The translations under genes and the position numbers were made by a program. A stretch of DNA of 64,000 bases from Corylus avellana (taxonomy: Eukaryota; Streptophyta; Magnoliopsida; Fagales; Betulaceae): contig NC_081541.1 in the NCBI RefSeq assembly GCF_901000735.1, positions 30,584,060-30,648,059 on the forward strand, in the 5' to 3' direction. Positions 45,584 through 57,320 of the stretch are shown one piece after another. Each line of letters opens with the position of its first letter. Positions within the stretch are counted from its first letter, which is position 1. The notes beneath the pieces are model-generated. The model searched no databases. It saw only the letters and a list, made by a program, of their open reading frames with translations, and was not told the origin of the DNA.

Positions 45584-48500
45584 GGATCTCTCTTTCCACC
45601 TACAGGTAATGGAAGAAAAGGACGGGTAAAAATTAGGGGAAATTTAAACCTTTTGAATTAACTTTAAAAATTCTTTAGGATTTAATTTTTTTTTTTTAAA
45701 AAAAAATATTTTATTAAGATAATTTTATAAGTTTATAAGTTTAAAGGGTATAAACTATAAATGTCATTTTACATCTTTATTTTATCTTTTGGTTTATTAC
45801 CGAACCTTAACGGGTGACATTATAAACTTTTTATACATTAAATTAAAAATTTTTAAACTTGTCGGTTTTAGAGAATCAAAAGGTCAGCAGACTTGTCGGT
45901 GGTCTTTTGGATTTGCCGGAAACCGGGTTCCCGGCGGCTTCCCCAGTCGATTCCGGTGGTCAGTAGAAATAGACCCGTCAACGTTATTCTATTTTGGGTT
46001 GATCTTTAAATTGTTTTATCTCCAGTAGGAGAGATTCTATAAGTAGCTTTCTTTTTAGTTTTTTATATAACGAAATTGAATATACTTGTCCAACCTCTGA
46101 GGAGTATTATTAGTCAAATATAATAAACTTAGAAGTTAGAACAGATCTGTCTGTCCACCTACTGGTTCTAGGAGAAAAGGACGGATAAATATTAATTATA
46201 CGTTAATTAATTAGATTTTCTCCTAGTCTTTATGAGTCTTAGGTTCATCAGAGAAGACTCACTACTCACTAGAAGCTTATTATTTTAAAAGAAATATATA
46301 TATATTTTACACAATTAAAATAAAGAAAAAAAAAAAAAAACAAATTCACTGTAAATTTTCTGATGTGTATCTTCAAATAATATAAAATAATAATAATATT
46401 CTTATTATTAATTTATTATTAATCAAATATAATAAACTTAGAAGTTATAACAGATCTCTCTGTCCACCAATTGACTTTTCGTAACAGGTGGACCAACTAA
46501 ACTTACCACAAAATTCTCTGTTGACTATTAAGCTCTGTGTGTTCTTACACCATTCACAATAAGAGAAATATTAGGTGTTTTTTTTTAAAAAAAAATTAGT
46601 AATTTTTTTTCGCTTTTGGACGAATACTATTTTTAAAAAATTAAGCAAGAGAAATAAGGGACGGGGGTGGTCAGTTTCTTTTTTGCTTTTCTAGAAAATA
46701 ATATCCACTTAGGACCATACATACATATGATAATATGTGTTCTCCTGATGTTTTCATGGTGTTCTCTTAATCTTAAGTAGATATTATTTTTTAAAAATCG
46801 GATGAGAGAAATAAGGAATTAGTGGAGCAAGTATTTTTTTTTTAATTTTTTTATTTTTAAATAATATACACCTAAAACAAGACTATATAAAACAGTCTCA
46901 CCGACATTATCGGCCACAAGCACATGAACAAGAACGATTGAACATTGAAATAATTTGGAGGAATGCACACTTAATTAGCGACAAGTAACATCACAGTGTG
47001 GTCCATGCTTAACAATTTGGCCATCTTATTTAGATTGAGATTTTCAGTCCTGGTAAAAGAACTTATATATGACTAATCTTTTGACATTTACATACGTTGT
47101 TCAAATTGCTAACAATTTAGGCCGATAATGACCGTTCATCCCCGTCCATGATATTTGGCTTCCGACGAAAATCTTATCATTTTGATTCAACTCCATTGAT
47201 TGCAGGGTATGGGGCATCATATGTTTGTCAATAGCATTTGTGTGGCAGCTCTACACCATCTGGATTCTAGTCAGACTCCACGAATCCGTCGCCGGAATCC
47301 GCTACAGCAGATACCTCCAACTTGCAATCGCTTCGTTTGGTGAGCATTAATTTTTTCTTTTTTTAAAAAAAAAATTTTCAGTTAAGATTTGTATTTTTTT
47401 TTAATATGAAAGTCCTTATAATTGAAATGTAGGTCCAAAGCTAGGGAAGTTGCTGGCAATTTTTCCAATAATGTACCTATCAGGGGGCTCATGTGCGATG
47501 CTGATTATCATAGGCGGTGGGGCCATGCAAAGCTTCTTCAAAATAATGTGTGATAGTGAAGGCACGTGTCATGCCAAGTCATTGAGTGGTGCAGAGTGGT
47601 TCCTGGTGTTCACATGCATAGCAATTCTTATAGCCCAGCTACCCAATCTGCACTCCATAGCTTGGACGTCTCTGATTGGGTGCATCACAGGCGTCGGATT
47701 CTGTACTCTCATCTGGGTTCTCTCAATCACCAAGGGTAGGCCCAGCGGGGTGTCCTACAGCCCATCTGAGCCCGCCAACTCTGACATGGGCAAAATTAGT
47801 CGAATTCTTAATGCTCTTGGGATCGTTGCTCTTGTTTTTAGAGGTCATAATGTTGTCCTTGAGATACAGGTCAGTTTTTCTTTTCTTTTTTAACACCCAC
47901 CATATTTTGTTCAGGGTTATCAATTTTTTCATACAATTTACAAATTTAATACGAATCTAATATAAAATTAGGAGGTTAAGATTCAATTTGGCTCGTTTAA
48001 TTAAATTGATCGGGTTTGTATTAACCTATATGATCTTATATTTAATTTTTAATATGACTCGAAACCCACCCACAACTTCAAGACCCAACATAGTTATTGT
48101 GATAGGGTGGTGGTGCAAGGGCAAACTGGCAAAGTGATCCGACTTTAATCCAAATGATCTCTTTCTTTTCTCTTTTCCTTTATTTATTTATTTTTTTTTT
48201 TGGTGAAATATGATATTTGATGCAATAATAATCCAGTGGCGGAGTTAGACAATTCATATTAGGGATGCCGCTAAAATTTTTTTAACTTCAATTTGGTAAT
48301 TCACACAATATATGCATCACAAAAAAATATCTATAAAAGTTTATAAATATGACCTCAAATTGATATATTAGAAATGTAATATGCCGGCACTATATATATC
48401 AAAAAGACAGAAATACAAAAAAAAAATAATAATAATAATAAGTGTCTAAAACTGCATTTTACGGTATCTTAGAAGTATAAAATCATCAAGTATTAAATCT

Positions 48501-51106
48501 AAATTGAAGCTCTCAGCAAGTTAAATCAATCAATTTATAAACCTAGAGTTTATTCATGAACTTAAAATTTTCAAATTAAGTCACGACCTCGTAAGAGACA
48601 ATCAAAGTTTATAAACATTAAACAACAAAATAAACAATCATATGGATATTAAAGTTTAAGATACATATGTATTAAATAAGGATTATTTTTTGTTACCATA
48701 AATATGTATTAAGTTTTGGCATTATTAAAGTTTACCATACACAGCAGCATCCATGGAAATTTTTTAAAAAAAATTTTTGGGGAAAAAAAAAATTAAATCT
48801 TTAGGGGTGTTGTGGCACCCCCAAATGCCTATGTGGCTCCGCCACTGTCATAATCGTAGAGTTTTGGCCGAAATAGACTAGGATTCCATGTGATTGGCTG
48901 TCCGAATTACAATCAGTTCAAACAATTAATATCTCGATAGAATTTACTTATCTGAATAGATGAATTCTACATTTTAGTCTGGTAAACACTTGCTAAATAA
49001 ATAAACCCAGTAATAGTAATGAGGTGGGAACTTATTGCATCCAGTACCTAAGGTAGGTCGTAGGTCCTATGTTGGAACCCACTATTAATTATGTTTTGAG
49101 CAATTGCTACTATTTTTATTTATGTTCCAAGGAAATGAAACTTAATTTTCGTAGTGATTACAATGCAATTATGGTGCAGGGAACATTGCCTTCAAGCTCA
49201 AAACACCCATCCCATAAGCGAATGTGGAAGGGAGTGATAGTATCATATATACTCATTGCCATGTGCCAATTTCCCCTCGCAATCGCTGGATTTTGGGCTT
49301 ATGGAAACCAGGCAAGCAAACTTTATCTTATTTTATTTGTCTCATATATATATCGTCACGTTGACTGTTATGTTAATTTATAAATATGGTATAAGTGTTA
49401 TGCAGACTATTATATATTTTAATAGCTGACCTAATTAATAAGTACAATATAAACGCATTTGATCATCAAAAAAAAAAAAAAAAGTACAACATGAACTGTC
49501 AGATTAGTTTATACATGGGAGAGACCCAGCCCACATCCATGAATGAAAACTGGGTGTCGTTATTATCAAAACTAAGAGTGAAAAACAAGATTGAAAGTCT
49601 TGTATTTCTTCATTATATGTAACAAAATTTGACCTTTCTCGCAAAGTACACATTTAAATCACTACTTGTCCTAATAACTTAATTTGAATTTGAACTTATG
49701 AACTCCGACTCTGATACCACTTGGGAATAGGGCTGACAATTTTGACACAACATGCGAACCTAACACAAACACGAGCACGACACAAAGTTATAGGATTTAG
49801 GTTTAATCTAAACAGGTTTAGGTCATTATTGGGTCAACCCGTTTATTTCCGTGTCAGCAGGATGTTGTGATGATAGGGCCTATCTTGTTATGTCTTATCC
49901 TATGCCACCTTTTCAAAGGGATGAGAGTCAAAGCCACCTTGTTGCTTTCACAAAAGCAATATTGTCTTGTTTAGTGATAGAAATAAATAGGGACTTGTTC
50001 TTCACAAATTTAGATAAGCTTAGGTGCATGTCATGCTCATCCTCCATTGAAATGGACCTTTGTGAAAGATCTAGATCAATCAATATATTTTTTCCCTTTT
50101 TTTTTTTTTTTTATTGAAAAAATATAAGCTTTTAATCTTTTTAATTTTTTTTTTAAATATTTTTTCATAAAATAAAAAATAAAAAAAAATAATTAATTAA
50201 TTATATGACACATGTCGACATTTGATTGGTTTGATATGGCATTCCGTTAAGTTTTGGATGGAATTTTAACGGAAGTACCATCTCTGTCTTTATAAAAACC
50301 ACAAGTACCTCCTACGATAAAAATGAAACCCTTAGAGAAAAAAAATAAAGAGTTTAAATCCTAGAAGGGCAAAAAAATATTTAACCCTAATTATTATTTC
50401 ATGTTTTCTCAACCATTATTTTTGCTTTTTTTATTATTATTATTATTATTTTTTATTTTTTTTGAGTATTTGGTCTAGATGGGTACAGAACGTACCTATC
50501 TGGGTATGGTTGGACCCTCTTAAGATAGAATCTGTAGTGGTCAGGCCCATAGCTTAACCTATTGGACAAATACAATCTTTTTTTCCTATTTGATGACGGT
50601 GTGTTCGCTGTGAATGCCAGATACCATACAACGGAGGATTGTTGAGCACCTTCTCGAAAATCCATGGGCACAGCACATCCAAGTTCACGATGGGCTTAAT
50701 CTACGCACTGGTAATCGTGAGCTGCTTATGCACATTCCAAATCTACGCAATGCCAGTTTTCGACAATCTGGAACTCAGATACACAACCAAGATGAAGCAG
50801 CCATGCCCAAGGTGGGTTCGCACTGCCCTACGCCTCTTCTTTGGGGGGCTGGTTTTCTTTATATCAGTGGCTTTTCCCTTCCTGGGAAGCCTGGCTCCTC
50901 TTGTGGGAGGCATCACGTTGCCTTTGACGCTTGCCTATCCATGTTTCATGTGGATTTCACTGAAGAAGCCCCGCCCAAATGGTGCTGCCTGGTCTCTCAA
51001 CTTGGGGCTCGGTTGCTTCGGCGTTGTTTTTAGTCTTCTTTTAGCTGTTGCAGCGGCCTGGACTTTGGCTGACAAAGGCCTACATGCCAACTTCTTCAAG
51101 CCTTAA
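44910..51106 (+). CDS. LHT8-like gene 3, intact
   Basis: Third amino-acid transporter of the cluster (AAAP family, LHT subfamily). Exons: 44910-45211, 47206-47339, 47433-47869, 49180-49311, 50621-51106; 496 aa. The start at 44910 lies in GCAGCCATGGG; the frame is open 48 bases further up, but in a weaker context. The N-tail is hydrophilic (His/Asp/Gln-rich) and shorter than in gene 1. Family motifs run in order: EAWLPITESRNGNVFSVTFH, LSGGSCAMLIIIGG, FRGHNVVLEIQ, RMWKGV, AGFWAYG, GSLAPLVGG and C-terminal FFKP. Exon 4 ends CAG|GCAAGC, a GC-AG intron; all other junctions are GT-AG. Introns are long (up to 2 kb) and TE-filled. It is the most diverged of the three; gene-1 intron 3 is absent. Role: probable H+-coupled amino-acid uptake. 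Confidence 0.92.
45840..46170. repeat. Diverged repeat inside intron 1 of LHT-like gene 3
   Basis: A diverged copy of 45345-45600 (GGTCTTTTGGATTTGCCGG, ACCCGTCAACGTT, GAGAGATTCTATAA); a third fragment lies at about 46420-46470. Local tandem duplication enlarged the intron. Confidence 0.6.
48226..48855. mobile_element. hAT-like non-autonomous element in intron 3 of LHT-like gene 3
   Basis: 614 bp (48234-48847) with inverted ends CAGTGGCGGAG / CTCCGCCACTG and a near-perfect 8-bp target duplication (TAATAATC / TCATAATC). AT-rich interior, no transposase. Confidence 0.78.
49728..49870. mobile_element. hAT element fragment in intron 4 of LHT-like gene 3
   Basis: Matches the left end of the 29252-30581 element (AGGGCTGACAATTTTGACAC, then GGGTCAACCCGTTTA). 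The right end is missing. Confidence 0.6.
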
Positions 51107-52107
51107 TATGAGACTAAGGATTAATTAACAAATATTAATTAACCCATTTTGAATGTTATATAAATAATCTTGCTCGAGTACGTGGCTATGAAGTTGTTGG
51201 TTTCATGTATATATATTGAGTGTCACGTGAACAATCTTATGTTAAAATCAAGAAATTTTTTTGTGATGTTAGATACGTATGTATTATATATACTAGCTAG
51301 GTTAACACCAAGTTTCTTAATCAACATTTATTTGGTATATAAATTAGAATTGGATGGACCTATTCAAGTTAACATCAAAAAAGGGTTTTTAGTCAGTTTT
51401 TTCTGTTGTAATTACTTCTTTTTTGAAACAGTTTTATTAAACCAAACAAATAGGTAACTGGTACAACATTAAAAAAGAACTCGTTATAGACTAATGAGAC
51501 AGAAGAAGAAAAAGAGAGGGACACAATAATTATGTGGTTCGGTCTATGACTTACATCTACAGATAGAAGCATTAGAGGCTACATTTTGCTCTTATTGCTT
51601 AACGTGTTTATATTATAAATTACTTCAATTTATATGAGAATCCGGATAAGGTGAAGATAAGATTAAGAAATTTAAACCCAATATGGAATCATATCATATA
51701 TTCTATATAACATCTTGAAACTCAAGGTGAAATTTTATGGAAATTAGAGTTTGGAAAGCGAAGGATATCGGTTTTTTTTTTTTTTTTTGACCGGGATCTC
51801 ATATGGCAAGCACCAAAAACTTATTATGAGCTTGACCACCAGATCCATTGGATGAAGCTAATGAGATCCTGGGTGAAAACTTGATGTGAACTCAAGTGAG
51901 CAATAATCATGTGCATGACGAAGACATGCAACTCAAATCATGAGCTCGACTAGAGAAGATCTAGTACTGTGTGCGACTTTCGATTTGGTTGATTTTTGTA
52001 GGGTTGTGTAAATCGCTCACAAGCTTTATATTGATGTTGTCAAAAGCTTGATAGAATGCTTGGAAGACAGAAATTTGAGGCAAAATGTCATTGAATAATG
52101 GTGAGGA
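51107..52107. other. Intergenic with a possible LTR-like repeat
   Basis: 51501-51643 is a direct repeat of 53878-54017 (shared ACACAATAATTATNTNGTT and AAATTACTC-type segments), flanking the hAT element below. It could be the LTR pair of a small retroelement that received the hAT insertion. No gene. Confidence 0.45.
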
Positions 52108-52907
52108 GTCTTATGCAGGCATGTTCAAGCCCTAAGCGAGTTAGGCCCTCCCTTAAGGCCCCCAATTTAATAAGGCAAAAAAAACAAAAAAAGGACCAAA
52201 AAAGAATTTAAGGCCCAATTGTTTTTTTTTTTCTTCTTCTTTTATAAAAATTTAAGGTCTCTAATCATGATAAGTAAATAATATAAATAAAGTCGCAATT
52301 TAAAAGGGCAAAAAAAAAAAAAAAATTTAAGGCCCAAAGTTTTGTTAATAAGACCCAAAAAATAATTTCATCAAAATTTGAGGCCTCAATTTAATAAAGC
52401 CTCAATTAATAAGTCCATTATAAATTCTAAAAATAATTCAAGACAAAAAAACTGATTTATTATAAATGATGAGAATTTGGTGAGAAATTCTCATCGTTAC
52501 AAATAAAATATTATTAATTTATTTCCTATTATATTATCTAGGGATAGGCAATGGCCAAAAACACAGACTTCATAGAGTATAATGCTGGCTACTTTGGGCA
52601 TTTTAAATACCACTCTCTGTCTGTCTGCCTCTCCTCTTTGCTCGCCCTTTTCTGAGTTTCTCTTCTCTGTCTATTTGCTAAGTGATAAATTGCTAATTTT
52701 CTCTTTCTCTCCGAGTCTCCAAGAACTATTTAATAATTCCTTTGCCAAATCAGGTTTTATTATTCTATTTTTGTGATTTATTTTATTATAGTCTTTTTTT
52801 TTTTTGTTGATAAATCGTGTTTGTTTAATTTGTTAATATTTTTAATTAAAATGTCCGCTAGAAAATATGCATCTGGATATGAAAAAATTAAAAATTAAAA
52901 AGAAAAG

Positions 52908-52910
<3 letters not shown>

Positions 52911-52940
<30 letters not shown>
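52911..52940. repeat. (GA)n microsatellite
   Basis: 15 AG units within the transposase remnant. Confidence 0.95.
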
Positions 52941-52945
<5 letters not shown>

Positions 52946-53400
52946 TAGACAAATTGATTGAATCTCAAAGAGAAGCTCTAAATAAATTTGTTATTAGTAA
53001 TAAACAAAATATTGATGATAATTTAGGTAAAAACTCATAAATGAACAAGAAATTAATCAAAATATTGATGAGAATGCTAATGACGAGACAACACAATCTG
53101 CTGAAGAATCTTTTAGAATTGATTACTTCTTATATATAGTAGATCAAGCTATTTCTTCAATTCAAAGTAGGTTTGAACAATTTCAAATACACGAAAATAT
53201 TTTTGGTTTTTTATTTAATTTTAAGAAATTAAAATCACTAAATGATGATGGTTTGCAAAATAAATGTCTTAATCTAGAAGGATTCCTAAAACATGATCTT
53301 GATGGTTTAGATTTATTTTCAGAATTAAAAGTTTTAAAATAAATTTTACAAATAGAAGAAAGTGTTCCAATTGACATATTAAATTATATAAAAAGACTTT

Positions 53401-53628
53401 CTTTTCCAAATGCATTTACTGACAATACCTTTTACAATTGCTTCTGCAGAAATAAGTTTTTCAAAATTAAAATTGATAAAATTCTACCTAAGATCAACAA
53501 TGTCACGAGAGAAATTAAATGGATTAGCCATATTATCAATTGAACAAAAGATGTTAGAAAATCTTGAATATAAAAACGCAATCAATAATTTTGCATATCA
53601 AAAAGCGAGAAGAATGATTTTTAAATAA
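53401..53628 (+). pseudogene. hAT transposase C-terminal dimerisation domain
   Basis: About 75 residues matching the end of ZMYM1-like plant hAT transposases (IASAEISFSKLKLIK..LRS, LNGLAILSIEQ, NNFAYQKARR). A stop and frame changes separate it from the upstream fragments; part of the 52116-53735 element. Confidence 0.82.
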
Positions 53629-54179
53629 AAATATAATATTAATATTTATTTTTATTTTTATATACTTTTTTTAAAAAAATAAGGCCCAATTTCAAAGTTT
53701 CGCCTAAGGCTCCAAAATACATTGAGTCGGCCCTGGTCTTATGCTATGGAGGCACTGGCCAGAAAAGGAAGAAATCATAACTTGAAGTCCACAATGCCAT
53801 TAGGAATCGAAGACTAGCATTAGACAATAGCTTGATGGACTGATACAAAAAATAAAAAATAAAAAATAAAAAAAATAGATGGAAGAAGAACGAGGTACAC
53901 AATAATTATATAGTTTGACCTATGACCTACATTCACAACTGAAATCCTTAGAGAATAGTTTTCTCTTATTCCTTGACATGTTTACATTACAAATTACTCA
54001 TATTTATTTGCGAATCGAGTGATAAGAAATGATAAATAGGCAAAAACAAAAATTTCACTAACATTGGTTAATAAAATGTAGGTTGAAAATTAGCATAAAA
54101 ATGGTGTTAGGGGGGCTAATAGGTGACAAGTAGTTTTATCAAAAAATAAAAATAAAAAGGTGACAAGTAGCATTTTAGT

Positions 54180-54298
54180 GTTTTTTTTTTTTTTTTTTGA
54201 CATGTCCACATAAGGGAAGGGGGAGAGGGGATTCGAACTAGTGACCTCCACTTCATGAGGCGTGGTTCATAGCTGATTGAGCTACTCCTTGGGGACAT
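54180..54298 (-). mobile_element. tRNA-derived SINE copy
   Basis: Minus strand: CCCCAAGGAGTAGCTCAATC (box A region), then CACTAGTTCGAATCCCC (box B), CTTATGTGGACATGTC and a poly-A tail (poly-T at 54181-54198). Best-preserved internal promoter of the three copies. Confidence 0.72.
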
Positions 54299-54299
54299 G

Positions 54300-55058
54300 T
54301 AAAACTTTTGGATAACACTACCCTTCAAAATGCACTAAAAGAAATAAATAGAGGAGATTTGAAATAGAGATGATCATTTTCGTCAACTGTCACTATAGAA
54401 CCGAAATAAACAATTGTTTGAATTTAATAAATTTATATATAAACCTTTTTTTTTTCATTTATAATACGTTTTCGCAACAACAAAAAAAATCAAAATTAAA
54501 TTATAATGAACATAGGTTATAGGATAGTTTTAATAAACAACTAAACACTAAAAAACCAAAAACAAAAACAAAACAAATGTTTCATTTTTTGAGATATTCA
54601 AAGTTCGAATACACACAAGTGAAAGCATTTAGCTTTGTTCGTATAGTTGAATGTAACCAAGTAAAACTTTATTCATTGAAAACAGTCCATAACATTGTGC
54701 TCGCTTATCTCAAATGGACCTTAAAAGCAATAAAATTACACCTAAACCAATGTAATTTATTCATAAATGTTTTAAGTTTTTAACCAATCCACGTCAACTT
54801 TGTACACGTTCCTGATCTCGAAATCTCCCACTTTAGCAGCCAAAGGGAACCTCTTGGTAGATGCGCACCGGCCACACCGAGTCACCGACCCTTGTTGGTT
54901 TTCTCCCCCAATGGCCAACACAAGCCCCATGTTTAAGCTCTCTCCAATGCATACCCGTACATATTTGCAGGGCAATGAGATCAAAATCATCTCTTCTATT
55001 GAATTTTAGATTTTAGATGAATCATTAATAAATTTTGGATGTAATGGTGATTGGAAAG
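54300..55058. other. Distal upstream region of the dehydrin
   Basis: No gene assigned. A minus-strand open frame at 54772-54990 (72 aa) looks codon-like but matches no family I recognise. A CRT/DRE core (ACCGAC) at 54884-54889 lies about 950 bp before the dehydrin ATG. Confidence 0.45.
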
Positions 55059-55132
55059 TGTTGATAAATAATCTCACATTGCTTGTGGACAATACCTTGA
55101 GCGTGTTTATAAGGAGTGGGCAACCCTCTCTT

Positions 55133-55403
55133 GGGCTGTGTTTGACAACCGGTTTTAGGGCATGTGTATTGGCTGTGCACTGTTTAGTAACTTTGAATGG
55201 GTCTGCCAAAAGCTGCAGCATGAAAGACAGTGAACAGTGCACTTGCTTCAAATAAGCAAGCTGCAGCTGAAAATGGGCGCATTATTTGAAGTAAGTGCAC
55301 TGTTCTCTGTCTTTCATGCTGTAGCTTTTGGCAGACCCATTCAAAGTTACTAAACAGTGCATAGCCAACGCACATACCTCAAAACCAGTTGTCAAACACA
55401 GCC
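55133..55403. mobile_element. Foldback MITE, arms about 115-130 bp
   Basis: Near-perfect inverted repeat: GGCTGTGTTTGACAACCGG at the left, its near-complement at the right. The arms match through GAATGGGTCTGCCAAAAGCT and CATGAAAGACAG around a short centre at about 55255-55290. The LTR partner at 55501-55610 shows the uninterrupted sequence, proving insertion. Confidence 0.8.
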
Positions 55404-55486
55404 TTATTGAACCAGTTTTTAGGGTTTAGATGAATGGAGCCCATAGTACTTACCCTATGGCAATGACTAAAAAAAATACTGACCTG

Positions 55487-55492
55487 CACGTG
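55487..55492. promoter_or_regulatory. G-box / ABRE core CACGTG
   Basis: Palindromic G-box 344 bp upstream of the dehydrin ATG, inside the TRIM-like element. Dehydrins are commonly ABA-induced through such sites; use here is inferred. Confidence 0.4.
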
Positions 55493-55723
55493 AGGAGAGG
55501 TGTTATGAATAATCCTACATTACTTGTGGATAAGACCTTGGGCGTGTTTATAAGTAGTGGACAACCCTTTCTAATTGAACCGGTTTTATAAGATAAGTTA
55601 GGCCTACGAATTTCTTCAGAAAGTACACTGAAGCATTTATCTTTTGAAAATCTGTGCAATAAAATAGAATGGCCTCATCAGCCATGTTCCCTCTACTTGA
55701 GTTGGATTGACCATTGCTTTGCC

Positions 55724-55731
55724 TATAAATA
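55724..55731 (+). promoter_or_regulatory. TATA box of the dehydrin gene
   Basis: TATAAATA, 105 bp before the ATG at 55836. Confidence 0.7.
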
Positions 55732-55835
55732 GCAGCACTTTCAACTGTAAAAACCAACAGCCTAGTATAAGTATAACCATCATCGTCATTTAAGTTTCCA
55801 AAGCTCTGTTTCTATTATTTGCTAACGTTATAATC

Positions 55836-56635
55836 ATGGCAGATCAGCAATCAAACGGCCTGGAAAGTGAGACTGCCCCAAAGGATGCAGGAGAATCGAT
55901 GAATTCTGCAGCTTTCTTCAAAAAGAAAGAGGAAAAGAAACCCCAAGAGGATGTGGCCATGACAGATGGGGAGACAATGAAGGAAGAAGAGAAGCTTACT
56001 CTCATGGAAGAGCTCCACCAGTCTGAAAGCAACTCTAGCTCGGTAAGCTCTCATTTTACCCTTATGTTAGAATATAAATTAAATAATCAAATTCATCATT
56101 TCTTATCGGTTTAAGTTTTTTGAAATGAGGATTTATCAATCTGACATTGAGTTAGTGAAGGAGATAACGCTACAATATCGAAGCATGCATATTGTTTAAT
56201 AAGCAAACAGTTCATTTCGTCATCATTATTCACTGACAAAACCCAGCTTGCTTTGAAAATGTGCAGTCTAGTGATGAAGAAGATGGAGAAGGAGAAAAGA
56301 AAAAGAAGAAGAAGAAGAAAGGGTTAAAGGAAAAAATATTTGGCGAAAAGGAAGAGGGCAATAGGAACCGTAAAGACACAATCACTCCGGTTGCGAATGA
56401 CAATGAAGTAGCAAATGCAGAAGCAACCAACCCAGAGGAGAAGAAAGGATTTATAGAGAAAATCAAAGAAAGACTTCCAGGAAAGCACAAGAAGGCAGAA
56501 GAGGGTGGTTCTGCAGCGTGTGCTGCAAATGAGCATTCCCCTGAAGGTGAGGCTAAGGAGAAGAAAGGAATCTTGGAGAAAATCAAGGAGAAGCTGCCAG
56601 GGTGCCAGAAGAATGAAGAGAAGAAGGATATCTAA
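55836..56635 (+). CDS. Acidic SKn-type dehydrin
   Basis: Group 2 LEA protein (dehydrin), disordered and highly hydrophilic, protecting membranes and proteins during dehydration and cold. Two exons: 55836-56042 and 56267-56635; 191 aa. The intron falls inside the S-segment: exon 1 ends LHQSESNSSS and exon 2 starts SSDEEDGEGE followed by a Lys run, a classic nuclear-import/phosphorylation region. A degenerate K-like piece (KKGLKEKIFG) is followed by two good K-segments: EKKGFIEKIKERLPG (about residues 130-144) and EKKGILEKIKEKLPG (about 167-181). No Y-segment, so SK2 with a third decayed K (COR47/ERD10/ERD14-like). The intron holds a TRIM solo-LTR. Converges with the LEA_2 gene downstream. Confidence 0.95.
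56060..56140 (+). mobile_element. Solo LTR of the TRIM-like family inside the dehydrin intron
   Basis: TGTTAGAATATAAATTAAAT through ...TTTATCAATCTGACA, matching the LTR part of the 3546-3745 family. It makes up about a third of the 224-bp intron. Confidence 0.55.
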
Positions 56636-57320
56636 ATGATTTAAGTGCTTCAAGTGCATGCACAAGTACTCTTGATTGTGTGATGTCTGTTTTTCAACTG
56701 TTTTTTTCTTTTCTTTTTGTACCTTCGGTAGGACTTCTGCTTAATGCCTCATAAAGGCCATCTTTTAATAGCCAAAATTTCATCTACTTTGCCTTAACCA
56801 AGTGACTATTTTCGTCAGTTGAACCCATTTTAGTGTTAAAGGTAGAAATGGGATATTTTGGACCTGTTTAATCTCTGCTTCTTAAGTTCTTGTGCTTCAA
56901 AATCTGATGCTCCACTGACTGCCCGTCAAATCACAGGGTTTCTACATTTCATTCATTGGGCATATGACATCATTGACCGAAATCCGAACCTTGTTTCCGT
57001 TCTTCGCCTACCACAAATCATATTTCCCGAGCAATTCTTGATCCATCAATAAATTTCACTATTGTCAACATTCAAACATGAAAGCCTAGCAGATCTTGTT
57101 ATCATATATCTCACATACAACAAATGAAATTTACATTGTCCCTTCATCCATTTGCAGGTCTTAAATATCCAAGATGCTACAGGAAAAATTAAAACACTAG
57201 TACATTGGATTTGTAAAGATGAAAACAAAAAAGAAAAAAGAAATTTCTACGGGCCAAAAAGAGAACTGAATTTCCCACTTGAGACACCCAATATACATGG
57301 CAAACACAAGTGTAACTCAT
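56636..57320. other. Convergent intergenic region (dehydrin / LEA_2)
   Basis: Contains both 3' UTRs. No other gene. Confidence 0.6.

Larger units (their letters stand above)
52108..53743 (+). mobile_element. hAT transposon, internally deleted, with 8-bp target duplication
   Basis: 1620 bp (52116-53735) flanked by GTCTTATG on both sides. Ends are CAGGCATG... and, inverted, CAGGGCCGACTC. The interior carries remnants of a ZMYM1-like hAT transposase: an N-terminal SARKYASGYEK segment at about 52851, then IVDQAISSIQSRFEQF near 53140-53180, and the C-terminal dimerisation domain at 53400-53628 (LLTIPFTIASAEISFSKLKL, LNGLAILSIEQ). The catalytic middle is absent and frames are broken, so it is immobile on its own. 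A GA microsatellite lies inside. Confidence 0.85.
55059..55610 (+). mobile_element. TRIM-like element with a MITE nested in its left LTR
   Basis: Left LTR starts TGTTGATAAATAATC (55059), right LTR TGTTATGAATAATCC (55501). Both contain ACATTNCTTGTGGA, CTTG.GCGTGTTTATAAG and CAACCC...TTGAACC. The left LTR is interrupted by the MITE at 55133-55403. A purine-rich tract (GTGAGGAGAGG) precedes the right LTR. The two LTRs flank only about 70 bp of internal DNA. Confidence 0.65.

Noticed and set aside
54772..54990. 72-aa minus-strand frame upstream of the dehydrin
   Set aside because: Composition looks protein-like, but I recognise no family and see no start or splice context; left as unassigned.
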